From positions 372,001 to 436,000 of the forward strand of contig JAGTJM010000001.1 in NCBI GenBank assembly GCA_020747015.1: a stretch of DNA of 64,000 nucleotides, read 5' to 3'. Positions 11,911 through 21,806 of this stretch are shown in pieces. Under the pieces are notes generated by a model, which was not told where the DNA came from, did no database searches, and worked only from the letters and a program-made list of their open reading frames with translations. The position numbers and the translations under genes were made by a program. Each line of letters starts with the position of its first letter. The first letter of the stretch is position 1. This stretch comes from Pyrenochaeta sp. MPI-SDFR-AT-0127. Lineage: Eukaryota; Ascomycota; Dothideomycetes; Pleosporales; Cucurbitariaceae.

Positions 11911-13194
11911 ATGCCTATTTGCGCAATCATGTCTTTCAGGACAATTATTCTATGCCTTCCATTCCTTTGGCGCAGTTCCAAAGCACATCCAGCTGGCCCA
12001 GGTTTCTGGCCAAACGGTACATCCTCGTCCACGTCAGATGTCTATACTTCTGCAGCGTATGCACTGATCGACACTTACGATGCAAGCAACTGGATAAGTA
12101 AATTTGACGTCCAAGCCGTGAGTAGAGTAGTTAGCATTGTTTGGTTTTAAGTTGACAAAGATCAGATTCCCGATCCCACGCGTATGTGTTACCCATACGA
12201 ATGCGTGCATACACTAACATCATATTCTAGATGGCTTCGTCGAATACGTCAATGCACAACAAGCCCAACAACTTGGCTTGCTGAAGGCTCAAGGCAACCA
12301 AATTTATATGGGTGTAGATACGTGGTCGACTCTAAATCCTAATGGGCCTGGACGAAAAAGCGTGAGAATCCAGAGCAAGACAGCATACAATCGAGCCTTG
12401 GTCATTGCCGATTTCGCGCATGTACCCGGAAGCAATTGTGGCTCGTGGCCAGCTTTGTATGTCATCAGAACATCTCCCATAATAAGCATGCTGACCTTAA
12501 CTCCAGTTGGATGGTCGGCCCAAACTGGCCAAACCAGGGTGAACTCGACATCTACGAAGGCGTCCATCTGAACACGTACAACCAAGTCACACTTCACACG
12601 TCTCCCGGTTGCACACCCTCCGTTGGCGCAGGTGGTGAGACTGGTCGTCGCGTTGCCAATGCAGACTGCGGTGCCGGAGGAGGGTACAATGGTTGCGGCG
12701 TCATGTCCAACAGCGCAACCTCGTACGGGACCGCCTTCAATGCCAATGGTGGCGGCGTATACGCTTCCTTGTGGACAAGCTCTGGTATCAAGGTTTGGTA
12801 CTTTGCGAGCAGAGACGTACCAGGAAACATCAGGAGTGGTAATCCTGATCCCAATTCGTGGGGCACGCCCGTCGCGAACTTTGGTGGATGCGACTTCGAT
12901 GCGAAGTTTAGAAATATGAACATTGTAAGTACACAATATACTAAACAATTAGCCACACGAGATCCGCTGACCATGTCTGATAGGTCTTTGACATTACGTT
13001 TTGCGGAGATTGGGCTGGAGGTGTCTGGGGCTCTTCATCGTGCTCGCAAATGAATCCAAGTTGCAATGCGTATGTCGCTTCGCAACCTCAATCCTTTGCT
13101 GACGTGGGTACCCTTCGTGGTTTTAAAGATCTTTGTGCTAATCGGAGAACAGAGCTACTGGCTTGTGAACTCGGTCAAGGTCTACAGTGTCTAA
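11911..13194 (+). CDS. Secreted GH16 endo-1,3(4)-beta-glucanase-like, with 16-nt micro-exon
   Basis: Predicted extracellular glycoside hydrolase family 16 enzyme acting on beta-1,3(4)-glucans of fungal or plant cell walls. Six exons: 11911-12117, 12166-12181, 12231-12456, 12507-12924, 12984-13103 and 13153-13194, giving 342 residues. Introns are 47-59 bp. Exon 2 is only 16 nt and encodes IPDPT plus part of H; skipping it shifts the frame. The catalytic motif GELDIYEGV contains Glu162 (nucleophile), Asp164 and Glu167 (acid/base). The typical CGSWPAFW (144-151) is restored only after removing intron 3, and the family-typical tail SYWLVNSVKVY only after removing intron 5, which strongly supports the model. 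A signal-like hydrophobic N-terminus ends near residue 25; an ATG at 11929 is an equally plausible start. Several Cys near 190-220 probably form disulfides. Confidence 0.93.
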
Positions 13195-13475
13195 GGTGAA
13201 ATGCTATGCATGATTAACTGTGGGTTTCTGTTGTTCACTGAGATTCAATCCATGGGCCCCCGCGATATCTCTTCTGCGTATGTTTGTCTCATTGGTGTAA
13301 ATATGCACCAGTTTCAAGATCACTTTGACTTTTGGTTCTCTTTGGATAATATGCAATGTTTTGCCTCGAAAACGTCGAATGCGGTCGCTACTTTCAGCCG
13401 AACTGGTCTAAATATCTATATAGCAGCACAAATCCATATTTAGATTTGCATACCCAAGGTCTGAGCGCCATTTCT

Positions 13476-14963
13476 CTACTCGGTCACAACCGCAGCTTTC
13501 AAAGCCTCCATTTCGCCCTTCTTCCATTCAGTAACCTTTCCTTGCCACTTCTCCCCCTTTCCCCCGCCTTTAGCGTTACTCACGATATCCTTGACCTTCG
13601 CTGCCATAGCGTCTACCAGATCTGGCTTCCCAGTGATCACAATCGACCCGGCAGATTTGACTTCGCCTGAGCACAAGACTACAACTCCGTGCTCTTTTGC
13701 AGTATCCTTGATCTCAAACACGACGAGATTGACAAAGTCTAGTCCATCCGTTGCTCGATACGAGAAAGCACTTTCATGGTTGTGAAGATAAGCCTTTATG
13801 CGATCTCCTTCAAATTTAGCAATCTCAGCCAGCAGCTTCTTCTCCCTTTTGCGCGCTTCCGAAACCTGGTCTCCCAATCTGTGTACACCAGCTACAACAT
13901 CTGCAGGTGCTAAGCTCGAGGACAATGAAACGGCAATCGAGCGAACACTATTGATAGATTCTGTAGCCATCGTGATAGCTCGGTCGCCTGCGGTGAAGAA
14001 GAGGCGGCAGTTTGTTCCTCTTACGGATTGCATGTGATGAAGAAGAACAAGGCCAATATGCGAGGTTTTTTTCAGATGTGTTCCACAGCAGGCGTTGTAA
14101 TCCAACTCCCCAATCCTGATAAACCTCACAACTCCTTTCTCTCGATCATAATCCTCAGGCAGACTATCCGATCCCTTTCCGTCAGGTGTCTCCACCGTGA
14201 TGGGCAAGCTGTCGCTGATCGCCTGGTTACACTTTTCTTGAATAGTCCTTATTTCCTCATCGGACGGCTTCCGCGGTAATTCAACATAGTTCATTTCACC
14301 AGCTGCACCCATGCTCCAGCCCAAGGTCTCCAGTTCCATCCCATCCATGATAGCGGAGAGCAAATGTTGGCCGGTGTGCTGTTGCATATGATCCCAACGC
14401 CGGGTGAAATCAACGGTTTGTCGTACTCGGGTTCCTTTCGCCAGTGGAGCAGGAGAGAAGTGGATACAGCGGAGCCCATGGCGCTGTATACTTGTTATCG
14501 AGATTGGTTCCGCACTGTCATTATCTAAGGGTGTGATAGATCCATGATCAGTAGGTTGGCCACCCCCTTCCGGGAAGAGGACAGAATCTGCCAGTTCGAT
14601 AAGCCAAGTTCTGCCTGGCCCTGAGCCTCCATCTGAAACGACTTTGGAAGGATCTGTTGATTTCTTCGTCTTTGATTTCCCGTTCTGTTGGGTCGCCTTT
14701 GGTAGTTGATATTCGTCACACGACACTACCTCGGTTTCGAGTGTCTGAAGATAAGAGTCCTTTTGGCATTTGAGCGCGCCGACTATGATCGGAATTGGGC
14801 CTGTCATGTCACCCATCCTTGCAGAACTAAGGAGGTGTCTTGGATAAAATGAGACAGAAATGAGCTGTACAGGTGTATGACTGGGAGCTGGCAAAAAGAC
14901 CGAAGGCAAGTTGAAGAGCCCACGGGAACGCGTACAATTGGTAAGCGTCCTTGGTAGGTTCAT
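13476..14963 (-). CDS. AlaX/AARSD1-like alanyl-tRNA editing-domain protein
   Basis: Stand-alone protein related to the editing and C-terminal parts of alanyl-tRNA synthetase, of the eukaryotic AARSD1/AlaX type. The family hydrolyses Ser- or Gly-mischarged tRNA-Ala. Single exon, 495 codons from the first ATG. The zinc-dependent editing site is visible: HTGQH (196-200) and CCGTH (292-296, providing Cys and His). FPEGGGQPTDHG (130-141) is the conserved Gly-rich entry of the domain. The C-terminal half is a coiled segment (about 355-395) followed by a DHHA1-like Gly-rich end (GGGKGEKWQGK). Family members begin close to CQKDSYLQTLETEVVSC, which here is at residue 66, so translation probably can start at Met50 or Met53 (14816 or 14807). 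The extra 49 residues are basic and Ser/Leu-rich, like a mitochondrial presequence. It is divergent from the NIF3-like gene 430 bp away. Confidence 0.92.
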   Translation of the reverse strand: MNLPRTLTNCTRSRGLFNLPSVFLPAPSHTPVQLISVSFYPRHLLSSARMGDMTGPIPIIVGALKCQKDSYLQTLETEVVSCDEYQLPKATQQNGKSKTKKSTDPSKVVSDGGSGPGRTWLIELADSVLFPEGGGQPTDHGSITPLDNDSAEPISITSIQRHGLRCIHFSPAPLAKGTRVRQTVDFTRRWDHMQQHTGQHLLSAIMDGMELETLGWSMGAAGEMNYVELPRKPSDEEIRTIQEKCNQAISDSLPITVETPDGKGSDSLPEDYDREKGVVRFIRIGELDYNACCGTHLKKTSHIGLVLLHHMQSVRGTNCRLFFTAGDRAITMATESINSVRSIAVSLSSSLAPADVVAGVHRLGDQVSEARKREKKLLAEIAKFEGDRIKAYLHNHESAFSYRATDGLDFVNLVVFEIKDTAKEHGVVVLCSGEVKSAGSIVITGKPDLVDAMAAKVKDIVSNAKGGGKGEKWQGKVTEWKKGEMEALKAAVVTE

Positions 14964-15392
14964 GAAAGGCTTCCGCCCTTATCATTGACCAACGGGGTCT
15001 TTATTTACCATAGTCTTGCTCGAATTTAGAGCAGAATGATGTATTATTAGAAGGGCGTGGTGACAATTCGAAAGTGCTGGCCCAATGAGTCCGATTCTGT
15101 AGCTAAGCTAATTTGAGCATAGCGTTGATCGCCAATGTTGGAACCTCGAATGTCGTCTGTCTCGTCGGCACCAGTTCGACATACGACATGAGAACCACCG
15201 TCTACTGCTCTGGTCTAGGCCACAGAAGATGCTGCGGCGAGTATTATGTGCTACAATGAAGGGTTTTTAGCTCCCGCCGACTCCCCATCGTTGACGAAAG
15301 ATCGATGACGTACTCGAAACTTTGAGACTTGTACTTTTCTTATCGTGCCCTTCGCATGCTAATTCCAGGACTATTGGCACTCTTGAACCATA
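14964..15392. other. Divergent promoter region between AlaX-like and NIF3-like genes
   Basis: These 429 bp separate two genes transcribed away from each other, so promoter elements of both should lie here. No coding frame or repeat was seen. Confidence 0.5.
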
Positions 15393-16271
15393 ATGCAAAG
15401 ATCGAAAAAGCCAACTCATGCGGCTGTGAGTCGTTTCATTGCTTCACTATTGCCACCGAAAGAGAACGATGTACCTCGGATGTATCATGTCCCACGAAAT
15501 CCTCGTTATGATCCAGCAACAGCTCTTGTAGAGCAGATCGTTCTAAGCGTTACTCCGACACCAGGAGTCTACTCTTTGATAGGGTACCCACACGACGAAG
15601 CAGCCGTTGGCTCGACCACATCGTTCCCACAAACACAACCCCGGCTTCCGCGAACACTGTGCTTCCTTCACCGGCCATTTACCCTCGATCGACGCAGCGT
15701 TCGCAAAGGGACTCTTGTCTTATCGAGTCATACATCTTTCGATGAGGTTTTCACAGTAGGCTGGAATGTAGTGCTGGCAGAGCGGCTTGGAATGAACTTA
15801 GATGAAAGTTTATGTGTGCAAGGCTACAAGGGGGACCCCGAAAGGAAGATTGGCATTGTCAGCCATGTATCTCAGCGTCGTGACCTGCTTGTCCGTGATA
15901 TAAAACAACAGTTTGGAGGCACAGAGCTTGTACAGGAAGGCTTATCAGACGATATTCGCGTTGTGGCAATAATGAATGCCTTCCATGAGGATGAGGTGTA
16001 TCGTGTGCTTGAAATGGCTCAGAAGCATGGATGGATAGCGGCAGACGAGGACATACCCGGAAAGCACATGCTGTATCTTACCGGGCAGCCGCGCGTAGGT
16101 GGAATGCAAGCTGCGACAGCGCTCGGCATCACGATCGCTTGTGTTGGACATCGTCAAGCGGAAGATTGGGGAATCCGACATCTTGCCATGAATTTACGTA
16201 CAATGTTTCCTGGAGTGCACGTGAAAGAGGTGCACGAAGAGGAAGTACCTATACCGAAAGAGAAGAAATAA
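15393..16271 (+). CDS. NIF3/DUF34-like protein
   Basis: Member of the NIF3 (DUF34) superfamily, widespread metal-binding proteins whose biochemical role is unsettled. Single exon, 292 residues, starting at the ATG after a short 5' region. The N-terminal core keeps SSHTSFDEVFTVGWNVVLAE (111-130), which corresponds to the family segment carrying a metal ligand and the N-x-x-LAE motif. The C-terminal metal motif is GHRQAEDWGIRHLA (252-265), matching the family's GHxxxExxGxxxL. The central segment is shorter than in bacterial homologues with the inserted PII-like domain. A charged tail (KEVHEEEVPIPKEKK) ends the protein. The His and Glu at 253 and 257 are the likely C-terminal ligands. No substrate can be assigned. 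It shares its upstream region with the AlaX-like gene. Confidence 0.88.
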   Translation: MQRSKKPTHAAVSRFIASLLPPKENDVPRMYHVPRNPRYDPATALVEQIVLSVTPTPGVYSLIGYPHDEAAVGSTTSFPQTQPRLPRTLCFLHRPFTLDRRSVRKGTLVLSSHTSFDEVFTVGWNVVLAERLGMNLDESLCVQGYKGDPERKIGIVSHVSQRRDLLVRDIKQQFGGTELVQEGLSDDIRVVAIMNAFHEDEVYRVLEMAQKHGWIAADEDIPGKHMLYLTGQPRVGGMQAATALGITIACVGHRQAEDWGIRHLAMNLRTMFPGVHVKEVHEEEVPIPKEKK

Positions 16272-16694
16272 ATGTGTACACCATTCATCCACGTCCTTGT
16301 CCAGAACCACCTTACATGGTTGAAGGTCAGATTCTAATGACCCCTTCTTGTTCAGTGACATTTAGGTTCATCATGTCTGGTATTGCGGTCTTGGAAAGCT
16401 CCAAAGAGGAGTTTAGAGCTAACTGACTGCAGCTTCCTTGCATTCGAGGACCGAGCTCACAAGGGATATCGCAAATATGCCCGCATGGCTCGACGCAGGA
16501 GCTACATCACACTTCACCTCACCACTTCACTTCTTCACTACGAAAGTCCCCATTACCACGATTCTGGGTTCAAGCTTGCATCTTCGCATTGAAAACTTCC
16601 ATAACACACTCTGTTGAGCCAAGGACTGATCATTGAGTCGTTGACTTGACCAATTGAAAAAGGCACCTGATTATGCCATTTCCGTACTTCCAAA
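16272..16694. other. Intergenic region
   Basis: Separates two plus-strand genes. A direct cluster of CTTCACTTC-type pyrimidine-rich sequence (about 16505-16540) lies 150-190 bp upstream of the RING gene start and may be part of its promoter. Nothing else was recognised. Confidence 0.35.
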
Positions 16695-17837
16695 ATGTCA
16701 GGTATATCTGTTCAAAGGCTCGTCGGGGTCATGTTCATTGCACTCACATTTATGAACAGCACCGATTTCACTGGAGTCTGGACTTCCCCCAGGAAGCGAA
16801 AAGCACCAGCAATTGAGAACATGTTACCAATGCCATTGTTGAAGCGAAAAGGGAATGCAATCTTATGCCCTCATTCTGTGGCCATCGTACGATCGACAAG
16901 GCAGTTGGTGGCAGAAAAGGAGCAATGCCCAATCTGCCTCGAGGACTACTTCAGCACGCCTGCTGGCGGCGAGAAGATCACGCCCGTGAAGATGGGATGT
17001 TCGCACGTGTTCTGCAGAGAGTGCATCGAAACCCATCTCTCTTCAAGCGCGAGATGTGCTTTACCTTGGTGCGAGGCTGATCTACTACTGCAACCAAATA
17101 CTTGCGAGCTATGTGCAGTCTGGCAAAAGAATCATGCGGCCACTGGATCTCTAACAGTTACTGTCCGCGCTGATGAGATGTTTGGCAACATCAAAGATGC
17201 ACTGGAGCAACTTGCACTGGACAACACCTTCTTCAAGCTGCCCAAGACCGCAAAGAGTCGACTCTTCGCGCACATTCGGAAGACGCTAAAGCGCTATGAA
17301 TGGCAATTCCACTCCGGAATTGGCCTTGCTAAGCTTCTTGACCCGTTCTTACTCGCAATTGATATTAACGATGCGCGAAAGCACTATGGCTCCCGCCTTA
17401 GTTGCCCAGCACCGGACCCGACAAAGTTCCCACCTCGTGATCACGACCCCGATGATTACGAACTAGGCCAAGAGCCGTGGATTGCGGCGCTCTTTAGACA
17501 GTGGGCGTTGGACTATGAGAAGGAGAATGGCGAGGTCAAAGAAGGCTGGGGTGTTTGGGCAAAGAGAGCTGCGCAAGGCGTGGACTGGACTTGGGAGTGG
17601 CCATATAAGTGCATTATGGCACATAAAATAAGCGAAGATGGGCGCATCGAGTATCTTGTAAAGTGGGTTGGGCAACGCTACGTTCCAACATGGGTATGTG
17701 AGGAGAGCTTGAGTATTGAAGGGCGGGAATTGTATGCGAAGGCGCATCACATTGACCATCGAAGGAACGGAAAGCTCATACGAATTGAAATGAACGCTGA
17801 GCCAGGAGTTATGGAAAGTGAATTGGGTCATTTGTGA
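16695..17837 (+). CDS. RING-finger protein with C-terminal chromo-like domain
   Basis: Predicted E3 ubiquitin ligase-type RING protein with an unusual chromo-like C-terminus. Single exon of 380 codons; the first 19 residues are hydrophobic and Met20 (16752) is an alternative start. A basic stretch PRKRK (32-36) may be a nuclear localisation signal. The RING spans about 78-126: C78-x2-C81, C102-x-H104-x2-C107-x2-C110 and C121-x4-C126. The last pair is spaced C-x4-C instead of the usual C-x2-C. The middle (150-300) is helical with no recognised domain. Residues about 304-345 fit a chromodomain: YKCIMAHKISEDGRIEYLVK, then WVGQRYVPTWVCEESL, where WVGQ..PTWVCEE parallels the canonical WKGY..NTWEPEE. 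One aromatic-cage position corresponds to Tyr304. A role in ubiquitin signalling on chromatin is an inference. Confidence 0.85.
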   Translation: MSGISVQRLVGVMFIALTFMNSTDFTGVWTSPRKRKAPAIENMLPMPLLKRKGNAILCPHSVAIVRSTRQLVAEKEQCPICLEDYFSTPAGGEKITPVKMGCSHVFCRECIETHLSSSARCALPWCEADLLLQPNTCELCAVWQKNHAATGSLTVTVRADEMFGNIKDALEQLALDNTFFKLPKTAKSRLFAHIRKTLKRYEWQFHSGIGLAKLLDPFLLAIDINDARKHYGSRLSCPAPDPTKFPPRDHDPDDYELGQEPWIAALFRQWALDYEKENGEVKEGWGVWAKRAAQGVDWTWEWPYKCIMAHKISEDGRIEYLVKWVGQRYVPTWVCEESLSIEGRELYAKAHHIDHRRNGKLIRIEMNAEPGVMESELGHL

Positions 17838-17973
17838 ACATGGGGCTCAAACCGAAGAGATCCTGAGCTCAACTACTTGCGAGAAGCTGTATTAAGATTC
17901 TTGGAGCATTTTATACAACATACCAGACATGTATCACATCTCACATCTCTCATCAACATACAAATGAACTTTT

Positions 17974-19683
17974 TCAAACATGTCTCCGTCTCGCCCACTC
18001 GCTCAAGTACTCCCTTCCTGCCAGCCTGTACGTATCCTCTTCCACATAACTTCCATTATATCCCCTTCCATTTGCCTGAATAACGAGATTCAAGCCATTT
18101 GCGCTACCGTTGTACGTTGGCCAACTAGACGCATTCTGTGCATTTGGTACTTCACCGCGGACAAAGTTAATCCAGCGTGCGCTCATCTCATCACTCAAGG
18201 CCTTGTACTCTTCCCAGGGCCCGTAGAAGCTCGGGTTAGCGAAGACAAATGCTACTTCGCTGAAGTGGCTGACACCCTTGTATGCAGGTGCGTTGCCGCC
18301 TTCAGTGGCGATGGGGTTGTTTTGCCAGGGCTTGGTGTTGAAGCGGTAAACGTACGTGGGCGCGTACTTGGAGTAGTGGCGTGCGTCGTCGAGGCGTGTG
18401 GCATGGTAGAAGACATCGCCCATGATGGCTGCTATGCGCTTAAACTGCACACCTTGCTCTGCGAAGCGTTCGTCGCCTGTGTTGAGTGGGATACCTTGGG
18501 CGGGATCGTCGGGGTAGAGTTCCAAGACCTTTTCAATGACAGCATCGGGGAATCCAAAACCTGTGCTTCCTTTGAGGAAGTCGTAGATTTCCTTGTCGGT
18601 GTTGATCACGCCACCTGCGGGCGCGTTATCGGTGCCCTCGTCCGAGTTGGTGCCGTACAAATGTGGGATATGCGCGAAGCGACCCGAGTGAAGAAGCTCG
18701 GTTGGGTAGTTCGGGATGATATCTCCATCAACAGTTGGGTACCAACCTGGTCCCTGACTTGGGGCTGCGAGTAACGGCAATAGCGTCTCATATGGCACTG
18801 TGCGTAGACAGTCAAGAGTGTCGATCTCATCGGTGCAGTTTGCCTTGTTTACGATGTTATCGTAGATAGGTTGATACCAGTCTGATCCGTTGTACCACGC
18901 TGTTGCTGCAGAGCCAGATTCCTGAATACTCCGATGGAAGAGATTATCTGTCCGGCCGCCATAGGTCATAAGAAGTTGGCCAACTGCGAAAGAGCCCGCA
19001 GACTCTCCCCAGATAGTGACGCTGTCTTTGTCGCCGCCAAAAGCCTCAATGTTTTCTGATATCCAAGCGAGACCTTTGCGCATATCTCTCAATGCCAAGT
19101 TCGTCTGTCCAGCTCCCTGAACCTCTCGCGAGTATAGCATACCCCATCCTCCTTTCCTGTAGTTGATACTGGCCGCAATGATCGGTTTGCCAATCTCCAC
19201 ACTTCTCTGTACAATGTACGTCAAATTGTAGTTTGCCAACGCGCTCGTACCGACCTGGTAGCTCCCACCATGGATCCACAAAGCCACTGGCAAATTTTCG
19301 TGTGACTCTGGCGAAAGACCAGCAGGGCGAATGATGTTGATGCTGAGACAGTCCTCGCTCATGCCGAATTCCGCATCTGTGGGGTCCGGACATGTGTGGC
19401 CATACTGCTTGGCGAGGCGCGTGCCGTTCCAGGTAGTGTTCAGCGATTGAGGGATGCGGAACCGGTTCTGACCTCCCGTATCTTGTGCGTATGGGATTCC
19501 AAGGAAAATATCCTGGTCGAAGGTTGGAAGATACAGGCCTTCGTACGTTCCGTTAAGTACCGTGACAGTCGGTTCAGCGGCCAATCCAACAGTCGTCAAT
19601 AGGCATGTTGAGAACACGCTTAGCTTCCAAGCTCGGAATCCCATGACGGCGGATTGATAGGTATTAGAGTGACCTGTTGGCAA
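17974..19683 (-). CDS. Secreted type-B carboxylesterase/lipase
   Basis: Extracellular carboxylesterase of the type-B (cholinesterase/Candida lipase) family, hydrolysing ester substrates that cannot be specified. Single exon of 569 codons. The more likely start is Met14 (19644), which directly precedes a signal peptide (GFRAWKLSVFSTCLLTTVGLA). The nucleophile Ser228 is in GESAG, Glu349 in GTNSDEGT, and the catalytic His in GVSHFSE near residue 474. The oxyanion hole is formed by HGGS (138-141). EDCLSINI (110-117) is the second family signature, and Cys98-Cys112 and Cys283-Cys292 are the expected disulfide pairs. There are many N-x-S/T sequons, consistent with glycosylated secretion. The 3' end lies 137 bp from the end of the convergent RING gene. 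Confidence 0.94.
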   Translation of the reverse strand: MPTGHSNTYQSAVMGFRAWKLSVFSTCLLTTVGLAAEPTVTVLNGTYEGLYLPTFDQDIFLGIPYAQDTGGQNRFRIPQSLNTTWNGTRLAKQYGHTCPDPTDAEFGMSEDCLSINIIRPAGLSPESHENLPVALWIHGGSYQVGTSALANYNLTYIVQRSVEIGKPIIAASINYRKGGWGMLYSREVQGAGQTNLALRDMRKGLAWISENIEAFGGDKDSVTIWGESAGSFAVGQLLMTYGGRTDNLFHRSIQESGSAATAWYNGSDWYQPIYDNIVNKANCTDEIDTLDCLRTVPYETLLPLLAAPSQGPGWYPTVDGDIIPNYPTELLHSGRFAHIPHLYGTNSDEGTDNAPAGGVINTDKEIYDFLKGSTGFGFPDAVIEKVLELYPDDPAQGIPLNTGDERFAEQGVQFKRIAAIMGDVFYHATRLDDARHYSKYAPTYVYRFNTKPWQNNPIATEGGNAPAYKGVSHFSEVAFVFANPSFYGPWEEYKALSDEMSARWINFVRGEVPNAQNASSWPTYNGSANGLNLVIQANGRGYNGSYVEEDTYRLAGREYLSEWARRRHV

Positions 19684-20447
19684 AGGGATGGGTGCAGCAC
19701 TACGGTCTGGACATTACTCGACTCTTGTACCTTGAACTAGTGGCGAGTCGAACCCCAGCGTCGGTAATTCGAACATGCGCGTACCGAAGCACCAGCACCA
19801 GCCTGCACCGTGACGTTACGCTGTTCCGGGACTTCCATGGAGATCGTCAGACGTGCAGGCTCGCATGGGAGAGTGACGGGTCGTTCTACCAATCAGGAAG
19901 GTGGTTTCATGAACCTTGCATGGCGACATTCGGCTAAAATTCCGGTTGGTATTGGGACATCAGAATACGATGGATAGCAAGAGAGCACAATTGAAAAGCA
20001 TTTGATCCAGACTACACGAATGATTTCTAATGGAGGCCTGCATTGTTTCAACAATTTTGGCATGACGATACTGACAGCCGCAAAGCTCCCCGAGGGCCTC
20101 CCTTGCAAGCATTCGTACTTGAATCTCCGAGGACTGTGGCTCGAGCTTAAAAGGGGCGACAACGGTATGGCTTGTACACGAGGTACACGAAATGTACTAC
20201 TTTTGATGTTGGGTATAACGTACTGAGATGTTCTAAAATCATGGGCAAGAAAGGCAAACCAACCAAACCAAAATTCACAGCCATAACGCCAAAGACGAAA
20301 CCAACACGGCTATGCAGAACAAGCAAACAAGGACGAAGGTGGTCGGGTATCAAAGCATGTCCTGAGAGTGAGATCGCTAACATGCAGGAAAGTAAGAAAC
20401 ATATCAAAATAATCTTGAAAGGAACTTTTTCTTCTTCTTTCGAAGAG
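19684..20447. other. Intergenic region
   Basis: Between two minus-strand genes; contains the carboxylesterase promoter. Short frames on both strands (for example 20172-20474 plus) are Lys-rich but without motifs. No RNA gene was accepted. Confidence 0.4.
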
Positions 20448-21806
20448 TCAGCCCCAAAGATCTCTAGCCAATAGCACTTGCGATGAACTCACTTCAGTAG
20501 AGGCGGACCTCATAGGTACAGGAACTGGCGCAGGTGCTGATAGCAGCGCTTCTCCAGGTAACTCCGCCGGCATCTCTATGGCGCCTCCCTGTGGCGCTCT
20601 GTATCCATACACAGTGACAGGCTCAGCATTCTGGGGAACTGGGCTCGTGTACAAAGGCAGAGGCGTATTTGGGGTCAATGGCGGTGACATGGGATTGGCA
20701 GCGGGTGGTGGGGAAGGGCCGGTTTGGTAAAGCGATTGCGGTCGTGCTTGAGCGTAAGGCTGCATTTGTGCATACGGTTGAGCAGGAGAATATGGCTGCG
20801 CCGGCGGATATGGTTGCACTTGCGGATATGCCTGCGGTGGAGGGTACGGTGTAGGAGTTTGCTGGAAATATGATTGTGGTTGTTTTTGCATGCGTTCAGC
20901 AGCCCAAGCATCGAATACTTCCGTCATAAGCTTCATCCACTCCGAAGGTGCTCCTGTGAAGTTGTATTTGATGGACTTATCCCGGAAGGCAATAAAATAG
21001 TGCTCCTTGTTGTAAGGCGAGAGGGCAACATACTTGCTAATGTGTTAGTAATGCATGTTGCGTTGCGGAGTTATTCCCGAAACTTACGGATACAGATCGA
21101 GGTGCAGCGTCTGTCAAAATCTTGTTCAGTCCGCTATAATGGCCATAGAACTTCCACGCAAGATATCCATCCGGATACAGGACAAACCAGGCGTTCTTGG
21201 CCCCGAGGGCTACACAACAAGGTGTATCGAATGCTTTCCGAACCTTATCCTCGAGTTCTGACGGTATGCCAGCCCATATGGATCCACGCCCAGGAGCCGA
21301 TGCAAAGTAGCTGAGGTTTTGGCCAAAAGTAATGAAACACGACCGCGGCGCATTGGGGAATGACTTGGTCCATCTTGCGAGATCGGCGTAATTAACATCG
21401 AAGTATGTTTGTGAGTAGACTGTGGATGATCAGCACCGAGCAGGGCTTTGGTGGTAGTGGGCCGTTTTGTGTCATCTGTTTCATTGGGCCCGCGGGATGG
21501 GTTATTGGTAAAACTAAGGCAACTCACAGAGCTTATCCTCTCCACTCAAGGTTTTGCACCCCACATACCATAGCGGCTCTGGAGAGTTGGCCTGAGGCGC
21601 GAGGGCTACACAGTAGGGTTGCGCGATTCTCCATGTCGGCCCCATGGACGAGTTGAATAGCTGCCGCAATGTTTGCGGAATCCCATGGCTGCGCGTCGTC
21701 AGCTCGGCTCGAGGTTAGACATGCAAGATGCTCACAATTTCCATGTTTTGGGGCAGTCGAAGAAGAAAGAATTATTGGGCCCGAAGATGAATGTTATTTC
21801 CGGCAT
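20448..21806 (-). CDS. Unrecognised protein with Pro/Tyr/Gln-rich C-terminal repeats
   Basis: The function is unknown. Four exons: 21806-21736, 21688-21528, 21419-21088 and 21032-20448, with introns of 47, 108 and 54 bp, giving 382 residues. Each junction restores a smooth sequence (CPKTWKF/HGIPQTLRQL; SGEDKL/FYSQTYFDV; APRSVS/YVALSP). The N-terminal two thirds look like a compact globular domain with repeated aromatic patterns, including twin segments PYCVALAP and PCCVALGA, each followed by W or F and a Tyr-rich strand, which suggests an internal duplication. After about residue 232 comes a low-complexity tail of repeated PYPPAQPY/QPYAQ-like units, then PT/PV-rich sequence. A splice donor GTGAGT near the 3' end (ACTGAA/GTGAGT) could create an alternative C-terminus. 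No signal peptide or membrane segment is visible, so it is probably intracellular. Confidence 0.8.

Noticed and set aside
19738..19762. tRNA T-arm-like GGGGTTCGACTC on the minus strand
   Set aside because: The stem does not pair symmetrically and no acceptor or anticodon arm is present.
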